Source: Pseudomonas sp. B20(2017) (lineage in GTDB: Bacteria > Pseudomonadota > Gammaproteobacteria > Pseudomonadales > Pseudomonadaceae). Taken from it: a DNA stretch of 64,000 nucleotides. The position numbers were made by a program, and so were the translations under genes. The stretch covers positions 124,001-188,000 of the forward strand of contig NZ_NEJP01000012.1 in the NCBI RefSeq assembly GCF_002113125.1, read 5' to 3'. Below are positions 1 through 9,145 of this stretch, one piece after another (the stretch's first letter is position 1; each line of letters opens with the position of its first letter). The notes under the pieces are model-generated. The model was not told the DNA's origin, ran no database searches, and was given only the letters and a program-made list of their open reading frames with translations.

Positions 1-396
1 GAACCACAACAGCAGTTGCAGAATCAGCGGCGTACCGCGAAACAGCCAGGTGTAGGTGACAGCCACGTAGCGCAGGATCGGGTTGGCCGACATGCGCATG
101 ATCGCGGTGATCACCCCGAACACGATGCCCAGCGCCATGGCCAGCACGGCCATGATGATCGTGTTGAACAGGCCCCACATGATTGCTTCGGAGGTGAGGA
201 ACTGGCCGATGTACGACCACTCGATCTTGCCTTCGGCGAAGGCCCGCACCAGACCGATGATCGCGATGACGATTACGGTGGCGAAGAAGATCCGCCCGTA
301 ATAGCGCCGTGGCACGTGCTGGTACTGGGTAATGTCGAACTGGTTTTCCGCCAGTTTACGCTCCGCCTGGAGTCGTTCTGCCTGAGTCTGGCTCAT
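1..396 (-). CDS. Amino-acid ABC transporter permease, partial
   Basis: The first 132 residues of a polar-amino-acid (His/Glu/Gln/Arg/opine type) permease; the rest lies beyond the left edge. A charged cytoplasmic N-terminus rich in Gln and Arg precedes a first membrane segment (about residues 34-50). A second hydrophobic stretch near 70-95 and the run TWLFRGTPLILQLLLWF follow, the typical start of the conserved permease core of this family. It would form the inner-membrane channel of an ATP-driven amino-acid importer. It lies downstream of argH on the same strand, 150 bases away and separated by a palindrome pair, so co-transcription is plausible. The substrate cannot be read from this fragment. 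Confidence 0.85.
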   Translation of the reverse strand, partial: MSQTQAERLQAERKLAENQFDITQYQHVPRRYYGRIFFATVIVIAIIGLVRAFAEGKIEWSYIGQFLTSEAIMWGLFNTIIMAVLAMALGIVFGVITAIMRMSANPILRYVAVTYTWLFRGTPLILQLLLWF

Positions 397-438
397 GGTG
401 TTTCTCCGAACTGTACTTTCAAATCCAACACGATCACT

Positions 439-526
439 GTGGGAGCGAGCTTGCTCGCGAATAGGCCGTGTCAGGCGACATCGAGGTTGAATGACACACC
501 GCATTCGCGAGCAAGCTCGCTCCCAC
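439..526. repeat. REP palindrome doublet (inverted pair)
   Basis: A 22-base palindromic element (starts GTGGGAGCGAGC) occupies 439-460 and its exact reverse complement occupies 505-526, with 44 bases between. This is the pseudomonad extragenic palindrome sequence arranged head to head, the form usually called a REPIN. It lies in the argH-permease gap, a usual place for such elements. It can fold into a long hairpin and may dampen read-through from argH into the permease gene. Confidence 0.9.
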
Positions 527-546
527 AAGGTTATGTGCCATGGCCG

Positions 547-1974
547 TTAGAGGCGGAAGCCCTGGTAGTTTTCGGTCCACTGTTGCTGCGCGGCGAGGGC
601 GGTTTTCAAGCGGCCGATCTGCTCGCGCACCTGTTGCGGCGCTGTGCCGCCCCAGCCGCTGCGGGCAGCGATGGCAGCTTCCAGGGTCAGGCTGTCACGC
701 ACGTCTGCCGTGAGGCGCGGGTCGATCTCGGCCAGCAGCGCCGGCGAGGCTTCCCACAATTCGAGGTCGTGTTTTTCGCAGGCCTGCACCAACGCCCCGG
801 TGATTTCGTGGGCCTCCTTGAACGGCACGCCGCGCACTGCCAGCCAGTCGGCGACTTCGGTGGCGAGGGTGAAACCCAGTGGCGCCTGACGGCGCAGTTC
901 CTCGACGTTGACGGTCATGGTCGCGACCATCCCGGCCATGGCCGGCAGCACCAGCAGCAGGGTGTCGACGCTGTCGAGCACGCCGTTCTTGTCTTCGCTC
1001 AGGTCGCGGTTGTACGACAGCGGCAGGGATTTGAGGGTCGACAGCAGGCCGGTCAGGTTGCCGATCAGACGGCCAGCCTTGCCCCGTGCCAGTTCGGCGA
1101 TGTCGGGGTTTTTCTTCTGCGGCATGATCGAACTGCCGGTGGCGTAGGCGTCATCCAGATCGACCCAGCGGAACTGGCGCGACGACCACAGGCAGAACTC
1201 TTCGGCCAGGCGCGAGATGTTGATCCCGAGCATGCTGGCGATGAACAGGAATTCGGCGACGTGATCGCGGCTGGCCACGGCGTCGATGGAGTTTTCGCAG
1301 ACCCCGGCGTAACCCATTTCCTTGGCCGACTGCTGCGGCTGGCGAGCGATCGCGGAGCCGGCCATGGCTGCGGCGCCGAGGGGCGAAAGCGAGGTGCGCG
1401 TGTCCCAATCCACCAGACGCTGCACGTCACGCAACATCGATTGGGCGTGGGCCAGCAAGTGATGGGCGAACACGATCGGCTGCGCCTGCTGCAAGTGGGT
1501 GAAGCCCGGGCAGATGCTTTCAACGTGCTGCTCGGCCTGATCCACCAGCGCCGTTTGCAGGGCGAGGACTTCAACGGCCAGGGTGCGGACATGATCACGC
1601 AGGAACAGGCGCAGGTCGTTGGCGGTCTGGTCGTTGCGCGAACGGCCAGCGCGCAGCTTGCCGCCCAGTGCGCCGAGGCGTTCGGTCAGCAGGCGTTCGA
1701 TGAAGGTGTGGACGTCTTCGTCGTCCAGCGTCGGGGCGATGCGTCCGGTAGCGAAATCGGCACCGATGCCGTCCAGGGCTTCAATCATCGTGCGGGTTTC
1801 CTGCTCGTCGAGCAGGCCGGCACGTTGCAGTTCCCCGGCGTGGGCCTTGGAGCCGGCCAGATCGTACGGCGTCAGGCGGAAATAGCGCTCGGGGCAACGG
1901 GACAGGGCCGCCAGGGCTGCGGACGGGCCGCTTTTGAAACGGGCACCCCAGAGACGGTCGGTGGTTTGAGACAT
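547..1974 (-). CDS. argH: Argininosuccinate lyase (ArgH)
   Basis: 475 residues, the usual length. The enzyme cleaves argininosuccinate to arginine and fumarate in the cytoplasm, the last step of arginine synthesis. The fumarase/ASL superfamily signature GSSIMPQKKNPD is at residues 280-291 and carries the catalytic serine loop. The EDVH element (86-89), GKLRAGRSRND (105-115) and GFTH (His160) are also present. The start ATG follows a GAGG-type site and diverges from the LysR gene across 298 bases. Its context (an amino-acid ABC permease and a LysR gene rather than the arg or hemC region) suggests an accessory second argH serving uptake or catabolism, but whether another copy exists cannot be seen here. 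Confidence 0.93.
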   Translation of the reverse strand: MSQTTDRLWGARFKSGPSAALAALSRCPERYFRLTPYDLAGSKAHAGELQRAGLLDEQETRTMIEALDGIGADFATGRIAPTLDDEDVHTFIERLLTERLGALGGKLRAGRSRNDQTANDLRLFLRDHVRTLAVEVLALQTALVDQAEQHVESICPGFTHLQQAQPIVFAHHLLAHAQSMLRDVQRLVDWDTRTSLSPLGAAAMAGSAIARQPQQSAKEMGYAGVCENSIDAVASRDHVAEFLFIASMLGINISRLAEEFCLWSSRQFRWVDLDDAYATGSSIMPQKKNPDIAELARGKAGRLIGNLTGLLSTLKSLPLSYNRDLSEDKNGVLDSVDTLLLVLPAMAGMVATMTVNVEELRRQAPLGFTLATEVADWLAVRGVPFKEAHEITGALVQACEKHDLELWEASPALLAEIDPRLTADVRDSLTLEAAIAARSGWGGTAPQQVREQIGRLKTALAAQQQWTENYQGFRL

Positions 1975-2272
1975 TTGTTGTTTTCCTCGTCGGTAACGCG
2001 AACTGAAATCGGTGTGCTGGGCCCTGAAAGTCGCGCTGAAGAGTCAGCGGACAGAATCAGGCCAAAGCAGTTTTCAAGAGGGCAGTTGCAAAGAGGCAAG
2101 AGCTGATCGAAGTGTCAGCTTTTAATGTTTGGCGATCAGTGAGTTGGCACTGATGTTCGGGATTTTCTGGCGGTTGCCAAGGCTGGTTTTCTGTGATCAT
2201 TATTATTAGCCGGCGATGTTTTTGTTGTTGGACACAGATTGTTGAACATTGCGCCAGAGGTAAATCAGCATT

Positions 2273-3238
2273 ATGGAAACCCCACTTTCCAATTCCGGAA
2301 ACCCACCGGTCAAAACCGCTCACCGGGCACCTTTGGCCCTCAGCGGACTGGATTTCAAACTGCTCAAGGTGTTCAAGGCGGTGGTCGAGGCCGGCGGCTT
2401 CAGCGCGGCGCAAAATGAGCTGAACGTGGGCCTGGCCGCGATCAGCAAGCAGATCTCCGACCTGGAAATCCGCATCGGCATGCGCCTGTGTACCCGTGGC
2501 CGCGAGGGGTTTCATCTGACCGAGGAAGGGCGTCTGGTGTATCAGGCGTCGATTGATCTGTTTGCTTCGGTCGATAACTTTCGTGACCGGCTTAGTTCTG
2601 CGCAGAATGAACTTATCGGCGACCTTGGAGTGGGCGTTATTGACAATACGATCAGTGATGAAAGTTCACCGTTAGTTGCAGCGCTTAAAAAGATCAATGA
2701 AGAGTCGCCGAAAGTAAGGTTTCAACTTCAGGCAACGCAGCTGGATGAAGTCGAAAGAGGCGTCGTGGAAGGCCGCTTAGTTGCCGGAATTGTTCCGGTT
2801 TATCAACGCCGCGAAGAGTTCGATTATTACCCGTTGTACGAGGAACGCTCGGAAGTCTACTGCGCCATCGGCCATCCGCTGTTCGACCTGCCCGAGACAG
2901 AAATGAGCATTGATGTGTTGCAGGAATACGAGTGCATCAACCACCGCTACGCGATCCATCGCGACAAACTGAACTTCGCTCGCTACGACAGTTTTTCCGC
3001 TTCGGCGACCCAGGTCGAAGCCGTGGCGTTGCTGATCAAGACCGGGCGTTTCGTAGGATTTCTACCTCGGCATTACGCCGCCACGCTGGTGGCGGCAGGG
3101 CAATTTCGCGCGGTGCTGCCGGAGCGGATCAACATCTCCACGCCGTTCAATCTGATCCTGCGGCACAACACCGTGCGCAGTCCGCTGGTCAAGGCATTCG
3201 CACAGGCGCTGGGCGTCGATCTCAAGGCGACGGCGTGA
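2273..3238 (+). CDS. LysR-family transcriptional regulator
   Basis: 321 residues. The N-terminal winged helix-turn-helix (about residues 24-85) has the LysR pattern LDFKLLKVFKAVVEAGGFSAA...ISKQISDLE, followed by a substrate-binding effector domain (about 110-310). The first 20 residues are an extra hydrophilic tail. An AGAGG site lies 12 bases before the ATG. It is divergent from argH, so it probably controls argH and the transporter downstream; the effector is unknown. Base composition drops (AT-richer codons) in the middle at about 2600-2800 compared with its ends. Its 3' end overlaps the convergent acetyltransferase gene by 17 bases. Confidence 0.88.
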   Translation: METPLSNSGNPPVKTAHRAPLALSGLDFKLLKVFKAVVEAGGFSAAQNELNVGLAAISKQISDLEIRIGMRLCTRGREGFHLTEEGRLVYQASIDLFASVDNFRDRLSSAQNELIGDLGVGVIDNTISDESSPLVAALKKINEESPKVRFQLQATQLDEVERGVVEGRLVAGIVPVYQRREEFDYYPLYEERSEVYCAIGHPLFDLPETEMSIDVLQEYECINHRYAIHRDKLNFARYDSFSASATQVEAVALLIKTGRFVGFLPRHYAATLVAAGQFRAVLPERINISTPFNLILRHNTVRSPLVKAFAQALGVDLKATA

Positions 3239-3749
3239 GCACCAGGCGCATGGCGCAACGGCGCTCGCCGGGCAATCCATGGGCAATTTCATCACGCAAA
3301 ACATGGTTCAGATGCGCGCCGGTATCCTCGGCGCTCAATAGCGCAAAACCCATGCGTTGATAGAACGGCGCATTCCACGGCAAATCGCGAAAGGTCGTCA
3401 GCGTCACCGCACGAAGTTGCCACAGACGCGCCTGTTCAATCGCCGCCAACAGTAACTTGCGACCGACGCCCCGGCCCTGAAAGTGTTGGCTGACGGACAG
3501 TTCCTCAATGTGCAACTGTCGGTCGACAGTCACCGCCCTTAAAAAACCTGCAAGTTGCCCGTCGTTGTTTTCAGCAACCCACAGTTCGCCCCGTTCAATG
3601 GCCGGTGAATGCTCCGATGCTTGCGGCACGGCGGCATCCGCCAGCCAGCTCAGCGATGGATCGCGGCGGAACAGTTCAGCGGCGGATTGCTCGATGGCGG
3701 GGAGGGCGGTGGCGTCGGCCGCACGGGCCGCTCGCACAGTAAACGTCAT
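3222..3749 (-). CDS. GNAT-family N-acetyltransferase
   Basis: 175 residues with a single GNAT fold. The acetyl-CoA pyrophosphate-binding motif A is visible as SVSQHFQGRGVGRKLL (about residues 86-101). The later WNAPFYQRMGF segment (about 124-134) is the typical motif B of small-molecule acetyltransferases. It would transfer an acetyl group from acetyl-CoA to an amine or amino acid; the substrate is unknown. It runs convergent to the LysR gene with a 17-base tail overlap and stands alone as a transcription unit, 36 bases past the end of the arn operon on the same strand. Confidence 0.88.
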   Translation of the reverse strand: MTFTVRAARAADATALPAIEQSAAELFRRDPSLSWLADAAVPQASEHSPAIERGELWVAENNDGQLAGFLRAVTVDRQLHIEELSVSQHFQGRGVGRKLLLAAIEQARLWQLRAVTLTTFRDLPWNAPFYQRMGFALLSAEDTGAHLNHVLRDEIAHGLPGERRCAMRLVLTPSP

Positions 3750-3785
3750 GATGCAGATGTCCTTGTCGAAAACACGTCATGAAGG

Positions 3786-5405
3786 TTAAGGCGCCAGCCA
3801 CAGCAACACATAATCGTTTTTATCGAAACGACCGCTCAATACCGGTTGCAATGACCCCAGTGACGTTCCTTGCAAGGCGTGCAAATCGTTGCGGTCCATC
3901 ATCAGCCACGCCGGTCCCTTGAGTGCTTCGAGCTCTTGCGTGGTTTCGGTGAACAGCGGTTGCAGATCCTGCTCGATGTTGACCATGAACTTGATCGCCC
4001 TGGCGTCCTTGCCCATGCCGTGCAACACCAGCGGCGCAGGGTTTTGCCGGACCTGCGCAAACGCGGCGCGACTGAACGCGCGGGTGTCGTAGAGCTGACG
4101 TTCCACGGGCTCGAACACCAGTGCATACACCGACCAGACTGCCAGAACCGCGCTGAGCGCCAGTATTTCCGCCCGCCAGCGCACGAAGAACAGCCGGGAC
4201 AGCGCGGCCAGTTGCAACGTACCCAATACAATCAGAATCAGCGTCAAGCATGTCGCGGTTTCGGGAAACCGGCGTTTGGCCCACAACAAAACCACGATCA
4301 GCAGTCCCGGAACCAGCAGCCAGAGCCCCTGCATACCGACGCGCAGCCAGGCAAACACCCGGCCATGCAACACCTGAAACGGATACGCCGCAATGATCGC
4401 CGCCATGGGCAACATCGGCAGCAGGTAGCGGGCCTTTTTCGCCTGTGGAATCGACAGCCCGAGCATCACGATCAACCCCGCCGCGGCGCAATACTGCACC
4501 AGTCGCAAGGCCGGGCCGCGTTGTCGGGGTTTGCTCAGCCACGCCGCCGCGAGTGCCAGCAAGGCCAACGGATACGCCAGCGCGTAGTTGCCCAGTGAGC
4601 TGGTGAAGTAATACAGCGAACCGCTGACGCCCTCGCTGCCGTCCATGCGCCCCATGAACTGCATGCGGATCACGTCCTGACGAAACGCCGGCCCACCGCT
4701 GACATCCGCCAGCCACAACAACAGCGCGACGCAAGCGGCCAGCAGCAGCGAAGCCAGCACGCCGAAGATCAACAGGCGCGACCATTGGCGATCCAGCAAG
4801 TAATAACTGCACAGCATGCCGGTCGGCACCACCAGCCCGATCGGCCCGCGAATACCGAACCCCAACAGCAACAGAATGAACACCAGCGGCCAGCGTCGAC
4901 CGGCAGCGAAATGGTCATGGGCATAACCGAGGTAGAACACTGAAAACGCCACGGCGGCGAGCATCAGATCCTGCGACACCGCCCGAGTCTCGGTGATGAA
5001 GGTGCTGGTGAGCATCAGCAGCGCGATACTGACCACCGCCCAGCGCACAGACGAGGGCGCGAGCAAGCGATACATCAACGTCACGATCACCGCGCCGGCG
5101 GCAGCGCTCGGCAACCAGGCCGTCAGGCTGTTGACCGTCCCGAACGGAAGCGACAACAGCCAGATGAACAAGGTCGACAGCGACGAATAATCGGCGTACG
5201 GCTCACCATAGGTGGTGGGAAAAACACTGGGCCCGTGGCGCAGCATTTCCTGGGCGAACAACACAAACCGAGAATCGAAACCGATGGGCGCCTGCCCGTA
5301 TCCCCCGGCGATGAACAGCAAAAGCGCCAGCAGTCCTGCGATCAGGGACTGCCGGCGGATGGCAGGGGACAACGTGATCAAGCGACATCCGAGGTGTGCG
5401 GCCAT
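3786..5405 (-). CDS. ArnT-like membrane glycosyltransferase, ninth gene of the arn run
   Basis: 539 residues from the ATG at 5405, which overlaps the ugd end by 28 bases; a TTG at 5381 abutting the ugd stop is the alternative start. It has a long series of hydrophobic segments and an early periplasmic loop GFDSRFVLFAQEML after the first membrane helix, equivalent to the catalytic acidic loop of ArnT/PMT-type (GT-C) glycosyltransferases. These enzymes move a sugar from undecaprenyl phosphate to a lipid or protein acceptor on the periplasmic side. The last third is poorly conserved soluble sequence. Sitting at the end of the arn operon suggests a role in lipid A or surface-glycan decoration, but the donor and acceptor are unknown. 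It is clearly diverged from the canonical ArnT at 7496-9145. Confidence 0.85.
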   Translation of the reverse strand: MAAHLGCRLITLSPAIRRQSLIAGLLALLLFIAGGYGQAPIGFDSRFVLFAQEMLRHGPSVFPTTYGEPYADYSSLSTLFIWLLSLPFGTVNSLTAWLPSAAAGAVIVTLMYRLLAPSSVRWAVVSIALLMLTSTFITETRAVSQDLMLAAVAFSVFYLGYAHDHFAAGRRWPLVFILLLLGFGIRGPIGLVVPTGMLCSYYLLDRQWSRLLIFGVLASLLLAACVALLLWLADVSGGPAFRQDVIRMQFMGRMDGSEGVSGSLYYFTSSLGNYALAYPLALLALAAAWLSKPRQRGPALRLVQYCAAAGLIVMLGLSIPQAKKARYLLPMLPMAAIIAAYPFQVLHGRVFAWLRVGMQGLWLLVPGLLIVVLLWAKRRFPETATCLTLILIVLGTLQLAALSRLFFVRWRAEILALSAVLAVWSVYALVFEPVERQLYDTRAFSRAAFAQVRQNPAPLVLHGMGKDARAIKFMVNIEQDLQPLFTETTQELEALKGPAWLMMDRNDLHALQGTSLGSLQPVLSGRFDKNDYVLLWLAP

Positions 5406-6757
5406 TGCTGCAACGGAATCGGCAAGGTGCGCGATTCGCCACGGCCCATCGGGAAGTAATGGAAGCCGTTGCGGGCCAGGCGTTCGGCGTCGTACAGGTT
5501 GCGCCCATCGAAGATCACCGGGGCCTTGAGGCGTTGCTGGATCAGGTCGAAGTCCGGCGCCTTGAACTGCTGCCATTCGGTGCAGATGATCAGCGCGTCG
5601 GAACCGGCCAGTACCGATTCGGGCGTGCCCATCAGCATCAGCTTCGTTTCGTCCGGGTACAGATGCTGGGTTTCCTGCATCGCTTCCGGGTCGAACGCGC
5701 GTACGTTGGCGCCGGCGGCCCACAGCGACTCCAGCAAGACCCGGCTCGGCGCGTCGCGCATGTCGTCAGTGTTCGGCTTGAAGGCCAGGCCCCACAGGGC
5801 GAAGGTCTTGCCGCGCAGCTCGCCCTTGTAGAACGCGTTGATGCGTTCGAAGAGTTTGTGTTTCTGCCGCTGGTTGATCGCTTCCACCGCTTGCAGCAAG
5901 TCGCTGGAGCAGTGTGCCTCTTCAGCGCTGTGGATCAGCGCGCGCATGTCTTTGGGGAAGCACGAACCGCCGTAACCGCAACCGGGATAGATGAAGTGGT
6001 AACCGATTCGGCTGTCGGCCCCGATGCCCTGGCGCACCGATTCGATGTCTGCCCCCAGGTGTTCGGCCAGCTCGGCGATCTGGTTGATGAAACTGATCTT
6101 GGTCGCCAGCATGCAGTTGGCGGCGTACTTGGTCAGCTCGGCGCTGCGCAGGTCCATGAACATGATGCGGTCGTGGTTGCGGTTGAACGGCGAATACAGA
6201 TCGCGCATCACGTCGCGCACTTCTTCGCGTTCGCAGCCGATGACGATCCGGTCCGGCCGGCGGCAGTCGGCGACGGCCGAGCCTTCCTTGAGGAATTCCG
6301 GGTTGGAGACGATATCGAACTGCAACAGGCGTCCGGCCTTGAGCAGCGCTTTGTCCAGATGGGTGCGCAAGGTGTCGCCGGTGCCGACGGGTACGGTGGA
6401 TTTTTCCACCAGAATCAGCGGCTGTTCACGGTGGCGAGCCACGGCGTCGCCTACCGAGAGCACGTAACGCAGGTCGGCCGAGCCATCTTCTTTCGACGGG
6501 GTGCCAACGGCAATGAACGCGACCTTGCCGTGCTGCACTGCGAGTTTTTCGTCGCAGGTGAATTGCAGACGTCCGGCGTCCAGGCCTTCGCGGACCAGGC
6601 TGGCCAGCCCCGGCTCGAAAATGCTGACGTGGCCCTGGCGCAGCAGTTCGACTTTTTTCTCGTCGATGTCCATGCACACCACGTCATGGCCGACCTCGGC
6701 CAGCACGGCGGCCTGCACCAGGCCAACATAACCGCTACCAAATACTGTGATTTTCAT
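5378..6757 (-). CDS. ugd: UDP-glucose 6-dehydrogenase
   Basis: 459 residues. It oxidises UDP-glucose to UDP-glucuronate with NAD, giving the precursor that ArnA then uses. The N-terminal Rossmann motif FGSGYVGLVQAA starts at residue 5. The catalytic cysteine lies in GYGGSCFPKDMRAL, and the C-terminal UDP-binding domain follows. The start ATG overlaps the arnF stop in an ATGA junction, showing translational coupling. Its presence inside the operon matches the pseudomonad pmrE/ugd position as eighth arn gene. In-frame sequence continues far upstream, but that part is only the antisense of arnE/F-frame sequence. Confidence 0.96.
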   Translation of the reverse strand: MKITVFGSGYVGLVQAAVLAEVGHDVVCMDIDEKKVELLRQGHVSIFEPGLASLVREGLDAGRLQFTCDEKLAVQHGKVAFIAVGTPSKEDGSADLRYVLSVGDAVARHREQPLILVEKSTVPVGTGDTLRTHLDKALLKAGRLLQFDIVSNPEFLKEGSAVADCRRPDRIVIGCEREEVRDVMRDLYSPFNRNHDRIMFMDLRSAELTKYAANCMLATKISFINQIAELAEHLGADIESVRQGIGADSRIGYHFIYPGCGYGGSCFPKDMRALIHSAEEAHCSSDLLQAVEAINQRQKHKLFERINAFYKGELRGKTFALWGLAFKPNTDDMRDAPSRVLLESLWAAGANVRAFDPEAMQETQHLYPDETKLMLMGTPESVLAGSDALIICTEWQQFKAPDFDLIQQRLKAPVIFDGRNLYDAERLARNGFHYFPMGRGESRTLPIPLQQWPHTSDVA

Positions 6758-7158
6758 GGCGAACTCCTCAATTCGGGCGCACGGGCCGGACGAGTGTTGA
6801 TGGTGATGACCCCGAGCATGACCAGCGCCACGCCCAGTGATTTGGAGAAACTGAAGGATTCGTTGAACAGCGGCAGGCTGGCCGCCAGCAGGTACACCAG
6901 CGCATAGCTGATGCTCAGCAGCGAATAGGCCCGGCCCAGCGGCAGATCGCGCAGGGCGGCGAGCCAGCAGAGCATCGAAAGGGCATAGGCGAAGATCGCC
7001 GCGAGCACCACGGCCAGCGCGTTTGAATCGACGCTGGGCATGGCCAGCCACTGATCCGGCCGGGGCAGGCGCGTCATGCTCCAGCGCATGCTCAATTGCG
7101 CCACGCTGACCAGCAGCACACTGGCCAGGGCGAAGACGATTCCACGACGTGAGTTCAT
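6754..7158 (-). CDS. arnF: ArnF, undecaprenyl-phosphate-aminoarabinose flippase subunit
   Basis: 134 residues in an EamA/SMR-like small membrane protein with four hydrophobic helices. A positively charged loop RWSMTRLPRP follows the first, and the segment ALRDLPLGRAYSLLSISYALVYLLA is typical of ArnE/ArnF. With ArnE it moves undecaprenyl-phosphate-L-Ara4N (or its formyl-free form) from the cytoplasmic to the periplasmic face of the inner membrane. Start chosen at 7158 because ATGA overlaps the arnE stop; a longer in-frame reading only extends over arnE antisense-like sequence. The stop likewise overlaps the ugd start. Confidence 0.93.
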   Translation of the reverse strand: MNSRRGIVFALASVLLVSVAQLSMRWSMTRLPRPDQWLAMPSVDSNALAVVLAAIFAYALSMLCWLAALRDLPLGRAYSLLSISYALVYLLAASLPLFNESFSFSKSLGVALVMLGVITINTRPARAPELRSSP

Positions 7159-7499
7159 GACTGTTGCCCCAACAGCGCCACGCCACCAATCACCAGCAAC
7201 ACGCCGAACCAGTGCTGAACGTCGACGGGCTCCTTGAATGCGAAGCGGGCGATGAGGGTGATGATCACGAAATTGAGGCTGAGCATCGGGTAGGCGATGC
7301 TGACCGGCAGGCGCTGCAACACCAGCAGCCACACCAGCAGACCGGCGCCGAGGGCAAACAGCGCCAGCCACAGCCACGGCGAGCGCACTTTGCCCGACCA
7401 CGACAGGCTTGCGCCGCGCCAACTCTCGACGGCGAATTTCTGCGCGACCTGGCCCAGGCAGGTCAGCAGGCAGGCGAGCAACAGCAGCCACAGGCTCAT
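7155..7499 (-). CDS. arnE: ArnE, undecaprenyl-phosphate-aminoarabinose flippase subunit
   Basis: 114 residues, SMR-like with four membrane helices. The stretch QRLPVSIAYPMLSLNFVIITL is the conserved helix pair of this family. It is the partner of ArnF in flipping the Ara4N lipid carrier. It is coupled at both ends: its ATG overlaps the arnT stop (7496-7499) and its TGA overlaps the arnF ATG. Length is as expected for ArnE. Confidence 0.94.
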   Translation of the reverse strand: MSLWLLLLACLLTCLGQVAQKFAVESWRGASLSWSGKVRSPWLWLALFALGAGLLVWLLVLQRLPVSIAYPMLSLNFVIITLIARFAFKEPVDVQHWFGVLLVIGGVALLGQQS

Positions 7500-9145
7500 G
7501 ACGCCTCCTGCGGAAGAATCATGATCACCAGGTTGCCTTGCTCATAACGAACGCCGTCCTTGGGCAGTCTGTCGAGTTCGTCCAGTTCGTCTTGCCCCTT
7601 GACCCGCATCACCACGCCGACCGAACCGGTCTTGCGGGCTTCGCGCATCCACTGTTGCACCTGATCGGGATCGACCCGTTGGTGAATGCCGTCAGGATAG
7701 GCAAGGCCATATTTCAATTCGCCTATCGTGTTGTACATCGCCACCTGGGGGCGTTTGACCCGCCAGGACAGGGCCGACGCGGCGCCCAGGTCGTTGCTCA
7801 ACAGGTGCGTGGTAGCCGCCAGTTCCGTCTGGTGGGCGAGGACGAACTGGTCGGGCATCTTGTTCGCCACCACCGATTTGGGCAGTGCCGCCGGCAGCAA
7901 TGCGATCAGCAGCAGGCTGCCCACGGCCGGCGCCGCCCAGCATTGCAACGGGCGGAAGGCTTGCAGCAGGTTGCTGATGATCCAGCCGGTCAGGGCGATG
8001 AACACCAGCACCAGGCTGTGCAATTCGTGGTCGTACAGCGGACGCTTGAGCTGCACGTAAACCAGCCCGATCAGCGTGACGATGCCGAGCAACAGGTTCA
8101 GCAGGCCATTGAGGCCCAGCGCCCGACCTTGCTCCAGGCGCAAGCGATCGGCCAGCGCATGGCCCATCAGCAACGCCAGCGGCAGCAGACACGGCAGGAT
8201 GTAGGTCGGCAGTTTGCCGTTGCTCACGCTGAAGAACAGCAGCGGCATCAGCAGCCACAGGCCGAGAAAGGCGATGCTGGTTTCGCGGCGGGTCTGCCAC
8301 GCCTGTTTCAGCGCCACCGGTAGCATGCCGACCCACGGCAGACTGAATGCCACCAGCAACGGCAGGTAGAACCACCATGGCGCGTCATGCTGGGCGTCGT
8401 CGCCGGCAAAACGGCGGATGTGCTCGTGCCAGAAGAAGAATCGCCAGTAATCCGGCTCCTGCGCGTGCACCGCCAGGACCCACGGCAGGCTGACGATGAT
8501 CGCCACCGCGATGGCCAGTGGGCCGTAAATCAGCAAGTCCTTCCAGCGCTTTTGCCAGAGCATCCACGGCAAGGCGATCAGCACCGGCAGCAACCAGGCG
8601 AGAAAACCCTTGGTCATGAAACCCATGCCGCAGGCCAGTCCCAGCACCGCCCAACCGGCCATGCGCTGACCGTTGGAACGGCTGTCGAGGGCAAACCACA
8701 GCGCCACCAGACTCAGGTTGACCCACAAGGTGAATTGCGGGTCAAGGTTGGCGTAACCAGCCTGGCCGGCGACGATGGTGAAACTCATGTAGAGCAGGGC
8801 GCAGACGAAGCTTTTGCGCCGCTCGTTCCACAAGCGGCGGGCGATGAGGAAGCACAGCAGCACGCTCAGCCCGGTGCTCAGGGCCGAGGCAAACCGCACG
8901 CCGAACAGGTTCTGGCCGAACACGGCCTGCCCGAGGGCGATCATCCAGTAGCCGGCCGCCGGTTTTTCGAAGTAACGCAGGCTCATGAAATGCGGCGACA
9001 CCCAGTTGCCGCTCAGCAGCATTTCCTGGCTGATTTGCGCATAACGGGTTTCGTCGGGGATCCACAAACCGTGACTGCCCAACGGCAGCAGATAGGCCAG
9101 CAGGAAAACCCCCAGCAACAGCGGCAATGCCCAGCGTTTGCTCAT
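7496..9145 (-). CDS. arnT: ArnT, lipid A 4-amino-4-deoxy-L-arabinosyltransferase
   Basis: 549 residues. It transfers L-Ara4N from undecaprenyl phosphate to lipid A phosphates on the periplasmic side of the inner membrane, lowering negative charge and giving polymyxin/cationic-peptide resistance. The diagnostic first loop HGLWIPDETRYAQISQEML (about residues 25-43) carries the catalytic acidic residues; about a dozen hydrophobic helices and a soluble C-terminal domain follow. It is embedded in the operon with 4-base overlaps on both sides. A broken second copy lies at 19502-19983. Confidence 0.96.
   Translation of the reverse strand: MSKRWALPLLLGVFLLAYLLPLGSHGLWIPDETRYAQISQEMLLSGNWVSPHFMSLRYFEKPAAGYWMIALGQAVFGQNLFGVRFASALSTGLSVLLCFLIARRLWNERRKSFVCALLYMSFTIVAGQAGYANLDPQFTLWVNLSLVALWFALDSRSNGQRMAGWAVLGLACGMGFMTKGFLAWLLPVLIALPWMLWQKRWKDLLIYGPLAIAVAIIVSLPWVLAVHAQEPDYWRFFFWHEHIRRFAGDDAQHDAPWWFYLPLLVAFSLPWVGMLPVALKQAWQTRRETSIAFLGLWLLMPLLFFSVSNGKLPTYILPCLLPLALLMGHALADRLRLEQGRALGLNGLLNLLLGIVTLIGLVYVQLKRPLYDHELHSLVLVFIALTGWIISNLLQAFRPLQCWAAPAVGSLLLIALLPAALPKSVVANKMPDQFVLAHQTELAATTHLLSNDLGAASALSWRVKRPQVAMYNTIGELKYGLAYPDGIHQRVDPDQVQQWMREARKTGSVGVVMRVKGQDELDELDRLPKDGVRYEQGNLVIMILPQEAS

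Noticed and set aside
16..2106. 696-codon plus-strand open frame opposite the permease and argH genes
   Set aside because: It spans two unrelated minus-strand genes and a repeat; composition is that of a high-GC shadow frame and no domain is seen.
5378..7189. ugd extended to a 603-residue protein
   Set aside because: The extra N-terminal part lies across arnF and arnE sequence; the ATG at 6757 coupled to arnF is the proper start.
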